Origin: Cohnella nanjingensis
GTDB lineage: Bacteria > Bacillota > Bacilli > Paenibacillales > Paenibacillaceae
Reading direction: 5' to 3'
Length of the DNA stretch: 64,000 nt
Assembly: GCF_014212125.1 (NCBI RefSeq)
Contig: NZ_JACJVP010000007.1
Span: forward strand, 230,423 to 294,422
Below, piece after piece: positions 41,101 to 48,739 of this stretch (position 1 is the first letter of the stretch; the number at the start of each line of letters is the position of its first letter). The notes beneath the pieces are model-generated. The model saw only the letters and a program-made list of their open reading frames with translations. It made no database searches and was not told where the DNA came from. The translations under genes and the position numbers were made by a program.

Positions 41101-42584
41101 GCGTCTATGCCGCAGCGGGGACGAGCGACATCGCTTCTCTCTCCTATACGCTCGATGGCGGGGCTGCGACAGCCTACGAGAGTGAGACGCCGATCGGGAT
41201 CGCGGAGGAAGGCGCGCATACGATCGCCTTCCTGGCCGCGGACAAGGCGGGCAATACGATCTCCCTGGAGCGGACGGTCAAGATCGACAAGACGCCGCCG
41301 TCCGTCGCCTTTAGTCCGAACGGCAGCGAAGCGGAGGCCGCATCGGCCTCGCCGACGGCAACCGCCGCGGATTCGCTCAGCGGCATCGATACCGCCTCGT
41401 TGCAGTTCGCCTGGACGAACGAGCCGTCGCCACCGTCCGCCGGTTGGGCGACGTTCGCGAACGGCTCCTCGCTCGCGAAGAGCGGCGCCGACGGCGACTG
41501 GTACCTGCAAATCCGGGCGCGGGATCAGGCCGGCAACGAGAGGATCGCGACTTCGCAGCGTTATCGTCTGACCACGCAGACCGAGAACGGTTCCGGCTCT
41601 TCCGGCGGCAGTGGAAGCGGCAGTCCCGTCCTGCCCGACAATACCTACCTGGTAGGTGCGGACGGCCTTACGATCCCGTTCGACGGGGGGCAGCTCGTCT
41701 TTCCGGCCGGCGCGATGAAGCAGCCGTTCTATGTGACCGTTCAGCCGATCGCCCATCCGGAAGATCTGACTCCATCCGGTGGAGAACGGCTGGTTAGCCG
41801 AGCGTTCCGATTCACGAAGGATGCGGCGGGGACATTCGACAAGGCCGTCATCGTAAGTCTGAAGTTCTCCACCGATACGATTCGGAAGGACGAAGCGGAG
41901 GTCCTGCTCTGCTGGTTCAACGAAGCGACAAAGGAATGGGTAGCGTTGGATCATCTCGCCGTAGATTGGGAGAAGGGGATCGTGAGCGGCACGACCGACC
42001 GCTTTACCGACTTTGCGGTCATCGCCAGACCGATGAAGAAGGAGGAACCCGGCGTTCGCTTTACGGATCTGCAGGGCCACTGGGCGGAAGCGGCCATCGA
42101 AAAATTCGCGGCCATAGGGGCGGTGAACGGATATGCGGACGGCACGTTCAAACCCGACCGCTCGATCGCCCGGGCCGAATTCGCCGCGATGCTGGTTCGC
42201 GCGCTGGGCCTCGCAGACCAAGGAGACAAAGTATTCGCCGACACGGCCGGCCATTGGGCCCGGCAAGCCGTCTCGACGGCTTATGCGAACGGGATCGTTC
42301 AGGGGCTTGGCGAGGATACGTTCGAGCCCGACAAGCGCATCACGCGCGAGCAGATGGCGGTCATGACGATGAACGCGCTGAACGCGGCGCATGCGCAAAC
42401 CGATCCGGCCTTCGCCGATCAAGACCGGATCTCGGCATGGGCCCGGCAAGCGGTCGCGGACGCCATTGAGAACGGCATGATCGAAGGCTATCCCGACAAT
42501 ACGATGAGACCCCAAGCGCATGCCACCCGCGCGGAAGCGGTAACGGTGATCTGGCGTGCCTTGGAAAAGCAAGAGAAGCAATAA
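38175..42584 (+). CDS. Secreted GLUG-repeat protein with three SLH domains
   Basis: A 1469-residue exported protein. It has a signal peptide (RRSFSLFMALFLAIGVIPIH, then AFA), many GLUG-type repeats of the form VGG-L/I-VG-N/Y (residues about 110-700, beta-solenoid), an Ig-like segment (about 760-865), three shorter Ig-like units with W-T-N-x-x-V-T-V (870-1140), a Gly/Ser linker, and three C-terminal SLH domains (about 1295-1465), which bind pyruvylated secondary cell-wall polymer. It would be a wall-anchored surface fibre or adhesin. ATG 38175 follows GGAAAGGAAGG by eleven bases; ATG 38139 would delay the signal peptide. It stands alone with its own promoter. Confidence 0.9.
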   Translation: MRRSFSLFMALFLAIGVIPIHAFADSGAAMPGDGSAGNPYRITTLAQLNAVRDDLDASYRLEADIDASDTAGWNAGEGFEPIGNFDQRFKGDFDGNGHLITGLAINSPESDFIGLFGYLDGGKVHHVGLENVDIKGKQHVGGIAGYSANGEIANAYTTGRLNGGTNFVGGIAGTNDDGMISNVYSAADVSGQAYVGGLTGFNENANAIIVNAYAVGRVSGGSQVGGVAGWNLLGAAIMNVYASGRVSGNQSTGGLVGLNENAGAVIGGYWDMEATGVPIGAGALRAGGIFSAIGLGTAGALRMSSYAGFDFGGTWFMVDGATRPFLRSEWSAEIRNPHQLQLIAMNMSANYTLARDIDFGAAFTDDSASDMWATRAAADGSIAGAGFAPLGRDYTWSYTGLFDGQDRIIRNLTINRQGAEPVGLFGMVGSGGVVRSVGLEGGSVTGNNHAGALVGYNNTGTVETSYATTAVRGNQYVGGLVGTNGNNSAIRKSHASGDVTGHNYVGGLVGYNTRLAGGGLVSESYAEGSVTGIPIGNSDSEGVGGLVGLNDAGTIEKSYATGSVAGQIHVGGLVGTQGFYSVVDQSYATGNVAGSEKVGGLAGMQYGQISRSYASGRVTGTDFVGGLAGRIEQQAKISNAYAVGPVEGRYDVGGLVGRNVGSIDHSYAAGSVKGSGDVGGLVGRLNFGTESASYYDRETTGQSGNGKGEARTTAEMKRRDTFGSWDFAQIWTLQAGKAYPVLRDIAANLALDAAPPTVESAQVDVAQPDRLVVTFDEEVTAPDASGVAIGADGTPMAIASIGGSGTKTLTFVVGVPFEQSQAVALSYDGSRGTITDLANNALRSFEDLPVAFADRTPPRILITMTTADGSVYEDGAWTNQQVTVNVSASDKSGVGSVTYSLGGEATWSPYTADIVLREDGVYAIAIKAIDTANNEAIERRTVKIGTSGLTLTPKLTKADGSAYASGEWTNASVTVSVYAAAGTSDIASLSYTLDGGAATAYESETPIGIAEEGAHTIAFLAADKAGNTISLERTVKIDKTPPSVAFSPNGSEAEAASASPTATAADSLSGIDTASLQFAWTNEPSPPSAGWATFANGSSLAKSGADGDWYLQIRARDQAGNERIATSQRYRLTTQTENGSGSSGGSGSGSPVLPDNTYLVGADGLTIPFDGGQLVFPAGAMKQPFYVTVQPIAHPEDLTPSGGERLVSRAFRFTKDAAGTFDKAVIVSLKFSTDTIRKDEAEVLLCWFNEATKEWVALDHLAVDWEKGIVSGTTDRFTDFAVIARPMKKEEPGVRFTDLQGHWAEAAIEKFAAIGAVNGYADGTFKPDRSIARAEFAAMLVRALGLADQGDKVFADTAGHWARQAVSTAYANGIVQGLGEDTFEPDKRITREQMAVMTMNALNAAHAQTDPAFADQDRISAWARQAVADAIENGMIEGYPDNTMRPQAHATRAEAVTVIWRALEKQEKQ

Positions 42585-42600
42585 ATAGGCAGGTTGCGCG

Positions 42601-42649
42601 CAAGGGACTGTCCCAATAGGCCGATTCAGGCCGGAGGGACAGTCCCTTG
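42601..42649. terminator. Perfect 14-bp hairpin after the SLH gene
   Basis: CAAGGGACTGTCCC (42601-42614) pairs with GGGACAGTCCCTTG (42636-42649). The loop contains GGCC-GATTCA-GGCC, which can extend the structure. The trailing T-run is poor, so it may be a terminator or a repeated hairpin element. A short GACGTAC-TGA-GTACGTC hairpin lies at 42716-42732. Confidence 0.6.
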
Positions 42650-42816
42650 TTGCGTATTGGGCTTGTCTCGTACTTTTGCCACTATCGACTCTTCTGCGGC
42701 AACGATGCTCAAAGAGACGTACTGAGTACGTCACATGGGCTCGGCTGCGGCAAAGATCGGTTCAAGTTCGGCCGCCCGGGACAGCTTCATTGCGGAGGAG
42801 AACGGGAACCGGCGGT

Positions 42817-43368
42817 TTAAGCCGCCGTGCCCGCGCCTTGACCGTTCAGATAAGCCTGCAGCTCCCCGCGGTAGCAGAGCGTGAGCGACGGGGAAGCGGC
42901 GAGGTCGAAAGGCGTCACGAGCGAGGCGGGCTTATCGGTCACCCGCAGGCCTGCCCGGGACAAGGCGCTGGCTACGAATTCCGAGCAGAAGAAGGCGTTC
43001 TCCCGTTCCAGCGGCACGTTCAGCATGAGCGTGGCGAGGCCGAGCAGATTGTAGCTGTATTGGCTCTTGTTCTCCTCGAACCGCCGGATGATCCGCTTCA
43101 GCCGCTCATACTGGTTTGCGCTGACGGCGAGCCGGTAGACGGAACAGGTGGCTTGACGGAACAGCTCGCCGCGCAGGTTCTCCTTCACAAAGCCGGCGCT
43201 GAACGGATTGCCCGGGCTGCGCCGGCCGAAGCTGTACACTTGCTCCAGATCTCCGTCGAGCGCGATGGAGGCGTGATTCATCGGGGCTTTGGTATACAGA
43301 CGAATCATTCGGGTGAACAGCGTGCCGGTGTCGGTAAGCAGCACATAAATATGTTTTGTCGCATTCAT
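42817..43368 (-). CDS. Permuted papain-like (YiiX/YebB type) hydrolase
   Basis: A 183-residue cytosolic protein with the circularly permuted NlpC/P60 order: the catalytic His comes first (H32 in P-M-N-H-A-S-I-A-L-D), the Cys later (C128 in F-F-C-S-E-F-V-A). LEQVYSFGRRSPGNPF is also typical of the group. Such enzymes act on peptides or lipids; a specific substrate cannot be assigned. There is no signal peptide. The ATG at 43368 has GGAGGA nine bases upstream. It is convergent with the SLH gene; a GGCGGTTTAAGCCGCC hairpin overlaps its stop codon. Confidence 0.72.
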   Translation of the reverse strand: MNATKHIYVLLTDTGTLFTRMIRLYTKAPMNHASIALDGDLEQVYSFGRRSPGNPFSAGFVKENLRGELFRQATCSVYRLAVSANQYERLKRIIRRFEENKSQYSYNLLGLATLMLNVPLERENAFFCSEFVASALSRAGLRVTDKPASLVTPFDLAASPSLTLCYRGELQAYLNGQGAGTAA

Positions 43369-43566
43369 TCGGATCGTTCCTCCGTCGTTGGGTTTACAGT
43401 GGTCCGCGTCGGTGTCGTTCTGTTGAATCCAGCATACAAGGGACGAGGCCATGGCCGTAACGAACGCAAGTTGAGATCGTTGCCCGACCAAAGTCGGTGC
43501 GGCCGACTGGACCGGAGCGAGGCATAGGCGGGGGAGTCTTCTTTTTTGAGAAACCGTTGACCATTG

Positions 43567-43590
43567 TTGTCAGGGTTTCTGGGGTACACT
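43567..43590 (+). promoter_or_regulatory. Promoter-like element shared with 15115-15138
   Basis: TTGTCAGGGTT, two bases, TGGGGTACACT: 20 of 24 bases match the element upstream of the DUF6157 gene, at a comparable distance from the start codon. The sigma factor is unclear. Confidence 0.4.
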
Positions 43591-43633
43591 AGACTTGAGT
43601 GATCTACGACTTTCTATTGGAGGAGGATAAAGG

Positions 43634-43936
43634 ATGAGCAAGTATGGCATGTACGTCAAATTCACTGCCATTGCCGGCGGGCGCGACGCGTTGGCGGCGA
43701 TCTTGATGGAAGCGGCCGCCGGGATGGACGGCGTCGACGGATGCGAGATCTACCTCGTTAACGTATCGGAGACGGAACCCGAGACGGTGTGGGTGACCGA
43801 GGTATGGCGGGATGCGGAGGCGCATCAAGCTTCTTTGCGGGCGGAAGGCGCGAGCGAGATGATCGGACGCGCGCGGCCGCTTATCTCGGGGGTCGAACAG
43901 ATCAAGCTGTCCACGCTGGGCGGCAAAGGCGTCTAG
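43634..43936 (+). CDS. ABM-domain monooxygenase-like protein
   Basis: A 100-residue dimeric alpha/beta-barrel protein of the antibiotic-biosynthesis-monooxygenase (YgiN-like) family. The start YVKFTAIAGGRDALAAIL, the central C-E-I-Y-L-V-N and V-W-V-T-E-V-W-R-D-A-E-A-H strand pair match the fold. Relatives act as quinol monooxygenases or bind small molecules; the function here is open. The ATG at 43634 follows GGAGGAGG. It is a single gene with an unusual promoter-like element. Confidence 0.82.
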   Translation: MSKYGMYVKFTAIAGGRDALAAILMEAAAGMDGVDGCEIYLVNVSETEPETVWVTEVWRDAEAHQASLRAEGASEMIGRARPLISGVEQIKLSTLGGKGV

Positions 43937-44056
43937 CGGGAATTGGGGGAATCTCGCATTTTCGCTTATAATGATAGACGGAAATGGATAGGATAGAGCC
44001 ATAGCGAGATAGAGAGAAAACGATCCGATACGGATCGAAGGATAGAGAGGAATGGA

Positions 44057-44707
44057 ATGATGAACCGGGATATCTCGACGGCGGCGCTCTCGGAGAGACG
44101 GAGCGCGCCTGCCCGCTTGCACAAGCGGCTGCTGATCGCGCTCGCCTTGGCGATCGCCGTGATCGCCGCCGCGAATCTGCCGGCCGTTCAGCGCTGGCTG
44201 CCGGTCGGTCTCTGGCGCGACGTGCCGCCTGTCTCGTCTCTGAATCCGATCGTCGCGGCGAAGATGAAGACGCTGGTAGCCGAGGCCAAGGCGAAGGGAA
44301 TCCCGATTCTGATTACCGACGGCTTCCGTAGTTCGCAGGAGCAGGACGCGCTCTACCGGAAGGGCCGGAGCGCCGGCGGCGCGATCGTGACGAACGCCAA
44401 AGGCGGAGAGTCTTACCACAATTACGGCTTGGCGATCGACTTCGCGCTCCGTACGAAGGATGGCGGCGTCATCTGGGATATGGAGTACGACGGCAACCGC
44501 AACGGGCAATCGGATTGGATGGAGGTCGTCGCGATCGCGAAGCGGCTGGGCTTCGCCTGGGGCGGGGATTGGAAGGACTTTCCCGATTACCCGCATCTGC
44601 AGATGGACTTCGGCCTGTCGATCCGGGAGCTCCAGTGGGGGCACCGTCCGCCCGAAGATCTGAAGCAGGCGGAGGCGCGGGAGCCGGCCGGCGGCCGCAA
44701 GACATAG
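44057..44707 (+). CDS. Membrane-anchored M15 peptidase (CwlK/VanY-like)
   Basis: A 216-residue zinc peptidase that would cut peptidoglycan stem peptides outside the cell. An N-terminal signal anchor (about 24-43: LLIALALAIAVIAAANLP) follows a basic stretch. Zinc ligands are H121 and D128 (GESYHNYGLAIDFAL) and H180 (FPDYPHLQMD); D177 is the likely catalytic base. FRSSQEQDALY is a conserved lead-in. Its closest type is L-alanyl-D-glutamate endopeptidase CwlK, but a D-Ala-D-Ala carboxypeptidase is also possible. It is monocistronic. Confidence 0.88.
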   Translation: MMNRDISTAALSERRSAPARLHKRLLIALALAIAVIAAANLPAVQRWLPVGLWRDVPPVSSLNPIVAAKMKTLVAEAKAKGIPILITDGFRSSQEQDALYRKGRSAGGAIVTNAKGGESYHNYGLAIDFALRTKDGGVIWDMEYDGNRNGQSDWMEVVAIAKRLGFAWGGDWKDFPDYPHLQMDFGLSIRELQWGHRPPEDLKQAEAREPAGGRKT

Positions 44708-44799
44708 CAAGCTGCAAGGGCAGTCCGAGCCATGGCGATGGCGGGGCGGCCCTTGTTGCGTTCGGGGGAGGCGGAGAACGCGTTCCCGCGATCCCATTT

Positions 44800-45540
44800 T
44801 CAGAAATAACGTGCTTCAATCAAAGAGACGGCTGCCTTAATATAAGTGTAAAGGCCGCTGTCCATACCATGAGCAGCCGCGTCTTCCGGATTCTCGCCGT
44901 AATAACGTTCGGCCGCTTGGACAAAGGATGCATCCGCAGGGGCGTAAGCATCCATATTCGCCTTCCAGCGCCTGGCCAACTCGGCAACTTCCGGATCGTC
45001 CGGCGGCTTTCCCTCGATTAGACAGCTGCGAAATTCGCTTATCAGCGTCTGCCATTCCGCATGGATCTCCTCCAGCTTCTCCGGCCCGATCCGCTTGCTC
45101 CGCCTTTCCAGCTCATCGGCAAGTCCCTTCGAAAAATGCGGACTTTGCATCATCCTCATCATTTGCATCACGAGCATGAACCGTTCGCCGGGTATCGGCT
45201 GATTCGAATGCAATCGATCAAGGATGTGCTGCACGCGAACTTTCAGCTCCGCCAGGATGCCGATTTGCTCGTTCAAGCGGGAAAGCTGCAATTCCAGCAT
45301 CTCCTCCGGACGGAAAGAAGGATCTTGAATCATCGCTTTGACTTCCTCTAGCGCAAAGCCCAATTGCTTCAGCGACAAAATGTGGTGCAGCTTCACGACA
45401 TCGGCATCCGTATACAAACGATGTCCGGATTCGGTCGTCCGGGAAGGGGATAGCAACCCTATCCGGTCATAGTGGTGGAGCGTTCGAACGGTTGTGCCCG
45501 TACGTTTGGCGAGCTCTCCTACCTTCCAGTTGCCGCTCAA
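44800..45540 (-). CDS. TipA-like MerR-family regulator
   Basis: A 246-residue regulator. The N-terminal winged helix WKVGELAKRTGTTVRTLHHY with YDRIGLLSPSRTTESGHRLY is the MerR DNA-binding domain, followed by a dimerising coiled coil (ELQLSRLNEQIGILAELKVR). The last 110 residues (HFSKGLADELERRSKRIG, DPEVAELARRWKANMDAYAP) match the TipAS ligand domain, which traps thiopeptides and other compounds. There is no metal-binding cysteine set. It is divergent from hslO; a MerR-type promoter lies in the 117-base gap between them. Confidence 0.9.
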   Translation of the reverse strand: MSGNWKVGELAKRTGTTVRTLHHYDRIGLLSPSRTTESGHRLYTDADVVKLHHILSLKQLGFALEEVKAMIQDPSFRPEEMLELQLSRLNEQIGILAELKVRVQHILDRLHSNQPIPGERFMLVMQMMRMMQSPHFSKGLADELERRSKRIGPEKLEEIHAEWQTLISEFRSCLIEGKPPDDPEVAELARRWKANMDAYAPADASFVQAAERYYGENPEDAAAHGMDSGLYTYIKAAVSLIEARYF

Positions 45541-45572
45541 GATGGATCCTCCTCCAATGGCGTTGTTACGAC

Positions 45573-45603
45573 TTGAACCTGACGTAGCGTCAGGAATTAT
45601 ACT
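45573..45603 (+). promoter_or_regulatory. MerR-type promoter driving hslO
   Basis: TTGAAC (45573-45578) and TATACT (45598-45603) are 19 bases apart, the over-long spacer typical of MerR-activated promoters. The spacer holds the dyad CCTGACG-TAG-CGTCAGG (45578-45594). A minus-strand TATAAT (45596-45601) may serve the regulator gene. Confidence 0.8.
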
Positions 45604-45657
45604 GAATTCAATCCCGGGAAAAACACAATTTTACGAAGAAAGCTGGAACGGAACATC

Positions 45658-46476
45658 ATGTACGAAGAAAATTATTTGGTGAAAGCACTGGCCTATCATA
45701 GTCAGGCCCGCATTCTATTCGTTGAAAATACGGAGCTCGTCCGGGCGGCATGCCATCAGCGTCCGATGCTTCCCATGCTGAGAATCGCACTGGGCAGGAC
45801 CGTCTCCGCCGCGAGCTTGCTTACCGGAATTTTGAAGGACAATCAACGAATCAGTTTGAAAATCAAAGCCGGCCGCCGGGATTACAAAGTTTTCGCGGAT
45901 GCCGATGCTCGGGGCCATGTGCGCGGCTATATCAGCGATGAATTATTGAACGCGCCTCCGGAGGATCTGCGCCATATCTCGCTGGAGCAATTGATAGGCG
46001 CTAGAGGATGCATGCAAATGACGAAGGATATCGGCCTGCATGGCACGTTTACCGGCATCACCGATATGCCTTACGGAAATATCGTCGACGACCTCTCGTA
46101 TTATTTTCAGCAAAGCGAGCAAACGCCCACCTCCTTTTCTTTAACCATCGAATTGGATGAATCGGGAGACATCGTTCGCAGCCGCGGCGTTATGGCACAA
46201 CTGCTTCCGGGTGCGCCGAATGAACTGATCGAGCGTATCAAGAACGATTTGCTCCTCTCGAATTTTGAGGGCATGCAAGTCGTGGGCAAGGCGCTCGTTC
46301 GATGGTTCTGCGGCTGCTCCAAGGACATGCTGATTCCGATGCTGCGCGCTTTGGACAAGGAAGAGCTGACGGACGCATGCGCAGCAGGCCGTTCCATCGA
46401 AGTCGTCTGCCATGTATGCGGGAAGGCCTATCTGTTTCAACCGGACGAAATTGCAAGGATATCCGGAACATTGTAA
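45658..46476 (+). CDS. hslO: Hsp33 redox-regulated chaperone
   Basis: A 272-residue cytosolic holdase that is switched on by oxidation and unfolding, protecting proteins during oxidative and heat stress. The zinc site of four cysteines is complete: C218-G-C220 and C251-H-V-C254. The N-terminal fold has A-R-I-L-F-V, AGRRDYKVFADADARGHVRG and TGITDMPYGNIVDDLSYYFQ, with the substrate-binding region. It is somewhat short and divergent compared with the usual near-290 residues. The ribosome site is weak. The MerR-type promoter suggests it is induced by the TipA-like regulator, an unusual link for a chaperone gene. Confidence 0.9.
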   Translation: MYEENYLVKALAYHSQARILFVENTELVRAACHQRPMLPMLRIALGRTVSAASLLTGILKDNQRISLKIKAGRRDYKVFADADARGHVRGYISDELLNAPPEDLRHISLEQLIGARGCMQMTKDIGLHGTFTGITDMPYGNIVDDLSYYFQQSEQTPTSFSLTIELDESGDIVRSRGVMAQLLPGAPNELIERIKNDLLLSNFEGMQVVGKALVRWFCGCSKDMLIPMLRALDKEELTDACAAGRSIEVVCHVCGKAYLFQPDEIARISGTL

Positions 46477-46589
46477 TAATAGCGGGGCGTGCAACCCCAT
46501 TATACGCCAACCCGACATTCGGTCCCAGCTAAGGACGGCTGCGGACGGGTCTGTCGGGCTCGTCTCTTCTTCACTATACTTGGATACGA

Positions 46590-46618
46590 TTGACAGGGAA
46601 AATGCGGTGTGATATAAA
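46590..46618 (+). promoter_or_regulatory. Strong sigma-A promoter with a 270-base leader
   Basis: Consensus TTGACA (46590-46595), 17-bp spacer, TATAAA (46613-46618). The start near 46625 leaves about 270 bases before the coding region at 46896. I do not recognise a riboswitch in the leader. Confidence 0.75.
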
Positions 46619-46631
46619 ATGATCAGAATGA

Positions 46632-46770
46632 ATTTGGCGCAAATTTGCGGAAAATAGTATGAAAAGTCGGAAAAATGCTGCAATTCGTGGCCGGTGGCGT
46701 CGTAAATAGCGATACGCAACGTTTTTCCTTCTATTCGTACTTTGACGTGCATGCGTCATTTGCGCCAAAC
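46632..46770. promoter_or_regulatory. Two LacI-type operators in the leader
   Basis: ATTTG-GCG-CAAAT (46632-46644) lies just after the expected start of transcription; ATTTG-CGC-CAAAC (46758-46770, the same motif inverted) is 126 bases downstream centre to centre, about twelve helical turns. Both match GTTTG-GCG-CAAAC at the promoter of the lacI gene at 58306. Confidence 0.65.
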
Positions 46771-46895
46771 ATTCGCGTCTCATGGAAAGTCTGGGAAAAG
46801 GAAGGAGGAGAAACGGAGTCGGACGCAGCGCAGCCATAGCGATCAGTCGCAAGATCACGGTTAGGCCCGATCCATACCCATGCGAAGAGGAGAGG

Positions 46896-48464
46896 ATGAG
46901 CTTGACGATCGGAACTGTCGGGCATTATCGCAAGAAGGCGGGGGCATTGGCCGCCGCGGCGCTGTTGGCGGCGACGGCGCTGCTGCTGCCGCTGGGCGCG
47001 CAGTCGGTGGCGCACGCGGGAACCGCCTATTACGTATCCGCGACGGGAAGCGACAGCAACGCCGGCACCGGCACCGGGAGCGCCTGGAAGACGCTGCAAA
47101 AGGCAGCCAACACCGCAGGACCGGGCGATACCGTCTACGTGATGGGCGGCACCTACAACCAGAAGCTGAAGATCTCGGCTTCGGGCAGCGCCTCCGGAGG
47201 ATATATCACTTTCCGGAACTACGCGAACCAGACGGCGATCATCGACGGCGCAGGCTTGTCGGTTGGCGACAGCGAAGGCCTGGTCGAGATCGGCAACGCC
47301 AGCTACGTGAAGATCCAAGGCTTCGAGATCCGCAACTACGCCAGTTCGACGCGGGACAAAGTGCCGATGGGCATCTACGTCTACGGATCGGGCAATCATA
47401 TCGAGCTTCGGAACAACTTCGTTCACGACATCAAGAGCACGGCGACGGTCCGCTCCGACCTGTCGGGCCGCGACGCTCACGGGATCGCCGTATACGGGAC
47501 CAACGCGACCGCCATCAGCGATCTTGTGATCGACGGCAACACGCTGACCAATCTCGTCCTGGGCTCCAGCGAGTCGCTGGTCGTCAACGGCAACGTGAAC
47601 GGCTTCGCCATTACGAACAACCTGATCCACGACAACGACAACATCGGCATCGACGCGATCGGCTTCGAAGGCACGGCGCCGAGCAACGATCAGGCCAGAA
47701 ACGGCACGATCAGCGGCAACACCGTGTACAACATTACTTCCGTCAACAACCCCGCCTACGGCAAATCGCTGCCTAACGGCAGCTATGCGGCGGACGGCAT
47801 CTACGTGGACGGCGGCAAGGACATCGTCATCGAGCGGAATTACAGCTACGGCAACGACATCGGCATCGAGATGGCCAGCGAGCATGCGGGCAAGTCCACG
47901 AGCAACATCACCGTCCGCAGCAACGTGGTCTACAACAACAGCTATACGGGCATCGCCATCGGCGGATATGACACGCAGAGAGGCTCGACGACCGGCTGCA
48001 AAATCGTTAACAATACGCTGTACAAGAACGACACGGTCGGCTATGAGGGCGGGCAGCTGCTCGTCCAGTTCGACACCCGCAACAACGTGATCGAGAACAA
48101 CATCCTGGTCGCGAGCGCCTCGGGCATTCTCATCCAGAACGGCTATACCCAGAACACCGGCAATACGGTGGACTACAACCTGTACTTCGGGCCAGGAGGG
48201 ACGTCGGGATCGACCTGGATCTGGAAAACCGTCTCTTACGGCAGCTTTGCGGCTTATAAGACCGGCTCCGGCAACGAAGCGCACTCGTTGTTCGCGGACC
48301 CGCTGTTCGTGAACGCCCCGGCCGCGAACTTCCATCTGGGCGCCGCTTCCCCGGCCATCAATGCCGGCTATGCGGATACGGCGATCATCGGCACGGCCGA
48401 TATCGACGGAGACGCCCGCGTGAGCGGAAGCTCCGTCGATATCGGGGCGGACGAGAGCGCCTGA
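46896..48464 (+). CDS. Secreted right-handed beta-helix protein (polysaccharide lyase-like)
   Basis: A 522-residue exported protein: signal peptide (KKAGALAAAALLAATALLLP to about A-H-A-G), then a DUF1565-type cap (YYVSATGSDSNAGTGTGSAW, PGDTVYVMGGTY) and a long parallel beta-helix with N-x-(I/V)-x-x-N ladders. The fold is that of PL1/PL9 pectate lyases and related lyases or epimerases; catalytic residues cannot be assigned by eye. ATG 46896 is followed by a better-spaced TTG (46902), and either may be used. It begins the glycan locus, under LacI-type operators, and ends with a terminator, so it is its own transcription unit. Confidence 0.82.
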   Translation: MSLTIGTVGHYRKKAGALAAAALLAATALLLPLGAQSVAHAGTAYYVSATGSDSNAGTGTGSAWKTLQKAANTAGPGDTVYVMGGTYNQKLKISASGSASGGYITFRNYANQTAIIDGAGLSVGDSEGLVEIGNASYVKIQGFEIRNYASSTRDKVPMGIYVYGSGNHIELRNNFVHDIKSTATVRSDLSGRDAHGIAVYGTNATAISDLVIDGNTLTNLVLGSSESLVVNGNVNGFAITNNLIHDNDNIGIDAIGFEGTAPSNDQARNGTISGNTVYNITSVNNPAYGKSLPNGSYAADGIYVDGGKDIVIERNYSYGNDIGIEMASEHAGKSTSNITVRSNVVYNNSYTGIAIGGYDTQRGSTTGCKIVNNTLYKNDTVGYEGGQLLVQFDTRNNVIENNILVASASGILIQNGYTQNTGNTVDYNLYFGPGGTSGSTWIWKTVSYGSFAAYKTGSGNEAHSLFADPLFVNAPAANFHLGAASPAINAGYADTAIIGTADIDGDARVSGSSVDIGADESA

Positions 48465-48501
48465 TCCGAAGCTTCAATTCCCTAGCTCCGCATAACCCCT
48501 T

Positions 48502-48527
48502 AAGCCCGGCCTTCGGCCGGGCTTTCC
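48502..48527 (+). terminator. Intrinsic terminator
   Basis: AAGCCCGGCC / GGCCGGGCTT with a TTC loop, then TTTCC. Confidence 0.85.
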
Positions 48528-48641
48528 TATCGATGTCCGGGCCTCCGATCAGACGCGCGAGCCTCCTATCCAACCGGGCCAACCTCGTCGGTCATACGCT
48601 TTACGCAAAATTTACGCAAACTTACATCTGCCGTCAGGAAA

Positions 48642-48686
48642 ACTTGCGCAAAAAGCATTGACTAATTGCGCAAGTTTTCGTAAATT
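48642..48686 (+). promoter_or_regulatory. Promoter with paired TTGCGCAA operators
   Basis: TTGCGCAA occurs at 48644-48651 and 48666-48673, 22 bases (two helical turns) apart, in ACTTGCGCAAAA and AATTGCGCAAGT contexts. The second lies in the spacer of TTGACT (48658-48663) and TAAATT (48681-48686). TTTACGCAAA repeats are found upstream (48600-48620). Confidence 0.6.
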
Positions 48687-48739
48687 ATACTTATATTTTG
48701 CCGCAAAAAACCATCACTCACATCAACGGGGGGAACCAC

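Noticed and set aside
46141..46752. 203-codon minus-strand frame overlapping hslO and the beta-helix gene leader
   Set aside because: Its first 35 residues look protein-like, but it has no ribosome site I trust, runs antisense into hslO and would cross the promoter at 46590. I cannot exclude a short decayed gene.
46625..46895. Possible cyclic-di-GMP or other known riboswitch in the long leader
   Set aside because: GGACGCAGCGCAGCC resembles part of a GEMM-I aptamer but the other conserved pieces and the order are missing.
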